NCBI GenBank assembly: GCA_959028445.1
Contig: CAUFRY010000042.1
Span: forward strand, 1 to 17,380
Source: an uncultured Collinsella sp.
GTDB lineage: Bacteria > Actinomycetota > Coriobacteriia > Coriobacteriales > Coriobacteriaceae
Reading direction: 5' to 3'
Length of the DNA: 17,380 nt
A program made the translations under genes and the position numbers. Of the stretch, positions 14,807 through 17,380 are shown piece after piece. Under the pieces are notes generated by a model. That model saw nothing but the letters and a program-made list of their open reading frames with translations, was not told the origin of the DNA and ran no database searches. Positions within the stretch are counted from its first letter, which is position 1, and every line of letters starts with the position of its first letter.

Positions 14807-15661
14807 TTAGTTGGCGGGCTGGAAGAAGGCTACGGCTACGGCGCCGGGGCCTACGTGGGTGCCGATGGTGGCACCGATGGTGTGAACGGGCAGCTCGCCC
14901 TCGGTGTGGCCAGCCCACAGCGCCGCACTGTCATCGATATACTTCTTGAGCACCGCATCCGAAAGGCCCGTATAGCCGAGCGCCAGCGGCATGGAAAAGT
15001 CGACGCCGCCCGCCTGCTCGACCTTCTGGTTCAACAAGTTTCGACCGTTTTTGGAACCGCGCGCCTTGCCCAACTGCACGATGAGGCCGTCCTCGGCGGC
15101 CACGACCGGCTTCACGTTGAGCAGCGTACCCACAGCGCCGGCCGCAGCAGACAGACGGCCGCCGCGCACCAGATACTCCAGCGTCTCGAGCAGGCCGATA
15201 ACCACCACGCGGTCGCGCACGGCCTCGACCGCCGCCGCGATCTGGGCCGCACTACGGCCCTCGTCCACCAAGCGCAGCGCATACTCGACCAGCACGCGCT
15301 CGCCCAGGGTGACGTTGTTGCTATCCACCACATACACGTCGCCGCCCGGTGCCTCGGCAAGTGCGGTACGGGCACTCTGGTTGGTGCCCGAAAGCTTGGC
15401 GCCCACGGTAATAATCACAGCCTCGTCGCCGGCCTCACGCGCTTCGGCAATCGCCTGTGAAAAGGCATACGGGTTGACCTGACCAGTCTTGGGCAGCTCA
15501 TCGCGCTCCACGAGCATCTCGTAAAAGCGCTGGTGATCGATGTCGACGCCATCCATATACACATCGGTGCCAAAGGTGACGGACAGCGGCAAAACGGCCA
15601 GTGCTGGGTGCTCGGCCGGCGACATATCGCTTGCGGAATCGGTAATAATGCGGACGGACAT
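14807..15661 (-). CDS. DegV family fatty-acid-binding protein (FakB-type)
   Basis: 284 aa, normal for DegV/FakB. These proteins bind a fatty acid and, in many Gram-positive bacteria, present it to the kinase FakA to make acyl phosphate for phospholipid synthesis. Visible features are the N-terminal IITDSASDMSP (5-15), whose Ser/Thr side chains contact the fatty-acid carboxylate, the KLSGTNQSAR motif (about 99-108), the GRLSAAAG segment and NVKPV. The ATG at 15661 has GAAAGGA upstream; the in-frame extension to 15709 lacks a site. It lies downstream of a MarR-family gene on the same strand (119-bp gap) with a weak promoter candidate between them. No fakA is in this window. Ligand specificity cannot be read from sequence. 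Confidence 0.93.
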   Translation of the reverse strand: MSVRIITDSASDMSPAEHPALAVLPLSVTFGTDVYMDGVDIDHQRFYEMLVERDELPKTGQVNPYAFSQAIAEAREAGDEAVIITVGAKLSGTNQSARTALAEAPGGDVYVVDSNNVTLGERVLVEYALRLVDEGRSAAQIAAAVEAVRDRVVVIGLLETLEYLVRGGRLSAAAGAVGTLLNVKPVVAAEDGLIVQLGKARGSKNGRNLLNQKVEQAGGVDFSMPLALGYTGLSDAVLKKYIDDSAALWAGHTEGELPVHTIGATIGTHVGPGAVAVAFFQPAN

Positions 15662-15720
15662 AGCGAATCCTTTCTTGCGCAGGTCCCGCGCAGGGAATTT
15701 TGACAGCAAGGCCCCGGCAC

Positions 15721-15753
15721 GGTATACACGCTCAAACGGGACGATACAATTGT
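15721..15753 (-). promoter_or_regulatory. Possible promoter/operator of the degV-family gene
   Basis: On the minus strand, TTGTAT (15744-15749) and TATACC (15721-15726) are 17 bases apart. The 8-bp palindrome ACAATTGT (15746-15753) overlaps the -35. A MarR-type regulator from the adjacent gene could bind there; this is inference. Confidence 0.35.
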
Positions 15754-15780
15754 TGGCTGAAAGCTAGCGCCAGCGCGGCT

Positions 15781-16230
15781 CTAGATCTCGCGTAGAGTGT
15801 TGAGAATCGTACGCAGCGACGCATACATCTGCTCGCGCTGCTCCACACCCATGGCCTTGCCGGTGGTGTCGAGCACTTCGCGAATGATGCGATCGGCCTC
15901 ACTCATGCTCTCGCCGCCCAGGGCAGTCAGGCGAACCGGGGCACGGTACTTGACGGCCGCATCACCCGAGTCATCGACCTCGACGTAGCCGCCCTCCTCC
16001 AGATGTGCCAGTGTGCGCGAAACGGCGGCACGGGTAACGCCGGCCATGCGGGCGAGGTCGGCGCCAGTCAGGCCGTCCTTGCTGCGCTCAAGATAGTACA
16101 GGCACATGACGTCGGAGCCTTTGAGGCCGAGCCTTGCACCTTCGGACGTCTTGATGCGCTGAATCTCCTTGTAGAGGCCGCTGATCAGTCCGACAAAATC
16201 CTCAAAACGTGTCTCGTCGTTCCACTGCAT
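15781..16230 (-). CDS. MarR-family winged-helix transcription regulator
   Basis: 149 aa, typical MarR length. The middle (about 35-100) is a winged helix: LKGSDVMCLYYLERS, then the recognition region LTGADLARMAGVTRAAVSRTLAHLEEGGYV, then the wing with VKYRAPVRLTALG. N- and C-terminal helices would form the dimer interface. The ATG at 16230 has AAAGGCGG upstream. Next gene on the strand is the DegV/FakB protein, so a role like FabT (fatty-acid-responsive MarR regulator of lipid genes) is plausible but not shown. An imperfect inverted repeat (GCTAA 16259-16263 / TTAGC 16276-16280, with GATG/CATC nested at 16256-16275) sits just upstream and may be an autoregulatory operator. Confidence 0.9.
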   Translation of the reverse strand: MQWNDETRFEDFVGLISGLYKEIQRIKTSEGARLGLKGSDVMCLYYLERSKDGLTGADLARMAGVTRAAVSRTLAHLEEGGYVEVDDSGDAAVKYRAPVRLTALGGESMSEADRIIREVLDTTGKAMGVEQREQMYASLRTILNTLREI

Positions 16231-16255
16231 GGTGACGACCGCCTTTCGCTTACAT

Positions 16256-16280
16256 GATGCTAACGGGTAAACATCTTAGC
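16256..16280. promoter_or_regulatory. Inverted repeat upstream of the MarR gene, possible operator
   Basis: GCTAA (16259-16263) faces TTAGC (16276-16280) across 12 bases, and GATG (16256-16259) faces CATC (16272-16275). It is about 30-50 bases upstream of the start codon, where MarR proteins commonly bind their own promoter. Arms are short and imperfect. Confidence 0.3.
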
Positions 16281-16334
16281 CGCATAAGACAACACTCATA
16301 CCCAAACATCCCATTTGTTAACCCATCAACATAA

Positions 16335-16373
16335 AAACCACCACAAAGGGGACAGGCACCTTTGTGGTGGTTT
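16335..16373. repeat. Hairpin repeat copy 5, likely terminator of the B3/4 gene
   Basis: AAACCACCACAAAGG (16335-16349) pairs with CCTTTGTGGTGGTTT (16359-16373), loop GGACAGGCA. On the minus strand the stem is followed by TTTTTAT, a good terminator tail for the gene ending at 16400. Confidence 0.9.
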
Positions 16374-16399
16374 GGGGCATCAATAGATTCTAGGCGCCG

Positions 16400-17119
16400 C
16401 TACAGCTCCACGCAGGGATTGTCGCGCGTTACAAGCGTCTTAACGACAACCGTCGCTCCCAGATAGCGCTCAAGCAGCTCGGCCAAGCGATCGATGGCGG
16501 CCTGACAATCCCCCATCCGCCCGGGCTCCACGCACTCAATCGCCAGAAATGCGTCCGCCGAATCGTCGGACAGCGCCGTGCGAACGCCATCGCGCCAGTT
16601 CCAGCAACGGCACACGGCACCCGCATCATCGATATAGGCAAGCTCACCGGGCAACGTCGGATCATCCGCTTCCTCGCCAAGCGGCAAGAACGCATCGCCA
16701 CCGTCGGTCACCTTCAAGCGAAGGTCTCCCTCGATCGCATGTAGGTCCTCGCCTCCGACGGGCAGCGCGTAGGTCAACGACACCGTGTTGTAGATGTCCA
16801 CCGCGGGCGCAATGTGGCCCACCGGCTTGCCTTTGAGCACGCGTTTGAGCAGGTTCTCGATTGAGCAACGCGCGCCCTTCTTGGTCTTGAACAGCCGGTA
16901 CGCGTCACGCCATGCCTTGACCGGCGCGTTCTCGCTGATAGTATCGCTTGTCAGGTGGCGCTCCGCATCGATGTTGGCGCGGTCAAGTAGCGCGGCGATC
17001 GCATTCACGTCCTCTTGGGGAATCTGAGCCGCGGGCTTCATGCCCTTTACGACCACGACACCGACCGCCGCCTGTGGAAACAGCTCCCAAAACGAATTCT
17101 CGGCAATAAAGCCCTTCAT
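16400..17119 (-). CDS. B3/4-domain protein (PheRS beta-like tRNA-binding/editing domain)
   Basis: 239 aa. It resembles standalone proteins of the B3/B4 family (COG3382 type), related to the editing domain of the phenylalanyl-tRNA synthetase beta subunit. Supporting segments are WRDAYRLFKTKKGARCSIENLLKRVL (about 70-95), the family-like PVGHIAPAVDIYNTVSLTYALPVGGEDL (about 98-126) and the later CRCWNWRDG (about 177-185) with a charged C-terminal helix. Some such proteins are suspected to clear mischarged tRNA, but a function is not established for this group. The ATG at 17119 is preceded by AAGGGAG at the right spacing; an in-frame ATG at 17134 has none. It has its own promoter and a leader containing a strong terminator, so its expression may be attenuated. 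Repeat copy 5 closes it. Confidence 0.8.
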   Translation of the reverse strand: MKGFIAENSFWELFPQAAVGVVVVKGMKPAAQIPQEDVNAIAALLDRANIDAERHLTSDTISENAPVKAWRDAYRLFKTKKGARCSIENLLKRVLKGKPVGHIAPAVDIYNTVSLTYALPVGGEDLHAIEGDLRLKVTDGGDAFLPLGEEADDPTLPGELAYIDDAGAVCRCWNWRDGVRTALSDDSADAFLAIECVEPGRMGDCQAAIDRLAELLERYLGATVVVKTLVTRDNPCVEL

Positions 17120-17159
17120 ACGTGCTCCCTTCATTGTGCGCGCCCGAGCGAGGGCGTCA

Positions 17160-17221
17160 AAACAAAAAGCGCCCTCACAGCGGCCACCTTCAAAGTCCTA
17201 CGGTGCCGCCACAAGAGCGCT
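17160..17221 (-). terminator. Strong terminator in the leader of the B3/4 gene
   Basis: On the minus strand AGCGCTC (17221-17215) pairs with GGGCGCT (17174-17168), and GCGGC pairs with GCCGC further in, around an apical loop. TTTTTGTTTT follows (17168-17159). It lies about 40 bases before the start codon and about 40 bases after the predicted transcript start, so it would stop most transcripts unless an alternative fold forms or it ends an independent short RNA. Confidence 0.75.
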
Positions 17222-17227
17222 TACGCT

Positions 17228-17249
17228 GTCCCCATCCGGAGAAGGGGAC
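17228..17249 (-). promoter_or_regulatory. Leader hairpin with GTCCCC/GGGGAC stem
   Basis: GTCCCC (17228-17233) pairs with GGGGAC (17244-17249) around a 10-base loop containing CCGG. It is the first structure in the predicted B3/4 leader, directly upstream of the terminator. The GGGGAC core is shared with the dispersed repeats, which may be coincidence. Confidence 0.45.
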
Positions 17250-17263
17250 GATATGTCAGGCGT

Positions 17264-17292
17264 ATTGTAACCCGAGTCTTCCGCGCGAGCAA
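17264..17292 (-). promoter_or_regulatory. Promoter of the B3/4 leader transcript
   Basis: On the minus strand TTGCTC (17287-17292) and TACAAT (17264-17269, 5/6 match) are 17 bases apart. The predicted start is near 17257, giving a leader of about 140 nt before the ATG at 17119. The -35 overlaps the edge of repeat copy 6. Confidence 0.6.
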
Positions 17293-17330
17293 AACCACCA
17301 CAACGGTGTCTGTCCCCTTTGTGGTGCCTT
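17291..17330. repeat. Hairpin repeat copy 6, decayed
   Basis: AAAACCACCACAACGG (17291-17306) still faces CCTTTGTGGTG (17316-17326), but one arm has A-to-C and the other ends CCTT instead of GTTTT, so the outer stem is broken. The loop TGTCTGTCC is of the inverted orientation, as in copy 4. Unlike the other copies it shows no visible gene end next to it in the window. Confidence 0.7.
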
Positions 17331-17340
17331 GATTATCGAC

Positions 17341-17380
17341 TTCATCCGAACACCTCCCACATTCATCCGTACATGTACGG
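17341..17380. repeat. Direct repeat and 14-bp palindrome at the window edge
   Basis: TTCATCCG occurs at 17341-17348 and 17362-17369, a 21-base period equal to two helical turns. It runs into the perfect palindrome CCGTACATGTACGG (17367-17380), which ends the window. It could be an operator of a gene lying outside the window. Confidence 0.35.

Noticed and set aside
17160..17260. T-box riboswitch before the B3/4 gene
   Set aside because: The leader is too short for stem I plus the antiterminator, and the conserved T-box sequence is absent; only a GGTGG-like fragment is present.
2943..17330. CRISPR array interpretation of the recurrent ACCACCACAAAGG repeat
   Set aside because: Copies are kilobases apart, each is a self-contained hairpin at gene ends, and there are no regular spacers or cas genes.

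Overview
The window reads as ordinary chromosome from a GC-rich, low-complexity-gene-density actinobacterium. The Coriobacteriia, and Collinsella in particular, are the best guess. This rests on three things: strong GC bias at third codon positions, purine-rich Shine-Dalgarno sites (AAGGAG/AAAGG) before most genes, and a repeated intergenic hairpin (ACCACCACAAAGG...CCTTTGTGGTGGT) that I associate with Collinsella genomes. The genus is an inference from memory, not a search. No phage, IS element, CRISPR array or defence island is visible. Nearly all protein-coding genes are recognisable housekeeping genes, so the unusual content lies in RNA and intergenic structure.

Layout. Positions 1-247 hold a promoter-like site and the argS terminator. 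argS (arginyl-tRNA synthetase, minus) diverges from a CarD-family regulator gene (plus), which is followed by an HD-domain hydrolase gene (plus). Next comes a proline block: proA (minus), a prolyl-aminopeptidase-like alpha/beta hydrolase (plus) and proB (minus). Upstream of proB on the same strand lie pncB (nicotinate phosphoribosyltransferase), a small tail-anchored coiled-coil protein and a tRNA-Ala(CGC) with a near-consensus promoter. A radical-SAM PflA-like gene (minus) follows. A structured RNA, best interpreted as 6S RNA, lies between it and a TagO/WecA-type glycosyl-phosphate transferase gene (plus). trpS (plus) has a clear terminator. The right end is all on the minus strand: a single-domain MGMT-like protein, a DegV/FakB fatty-acid-binding protein, a MarR regulator and a B3/4 tRNA-binding-domain protein. 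The last has its own promoter and a leader with a strong terminator before the start codon.

How the genes fit together. proA and proB supply the two enzymes from glutamate to glutamate-5-semialdehyde, and the peptidase between them may release free proline. argS, trpS, tRNA-Ala and the B3/4 protein concern translation. The MarR/DegV pair suggests control of exogenous fatty-acid use. The TagO-like enzyme starts an undecaprenyl-linked cell-wall polymer.

Most notable: (1) six copies of one hairpin family directly 3' of genes, one with paired outer-stem changes and one decayed; (2) the probable 6S RNA, with a 12-bp closing stem, central bubble and apical stem; (3) the terminator-containing leader of the B3/4 gene; (4) interlocked inverted repeats with pseudoknot geometry behind the radical-SAM gene. 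I did not find a convincing new multi-gene system.
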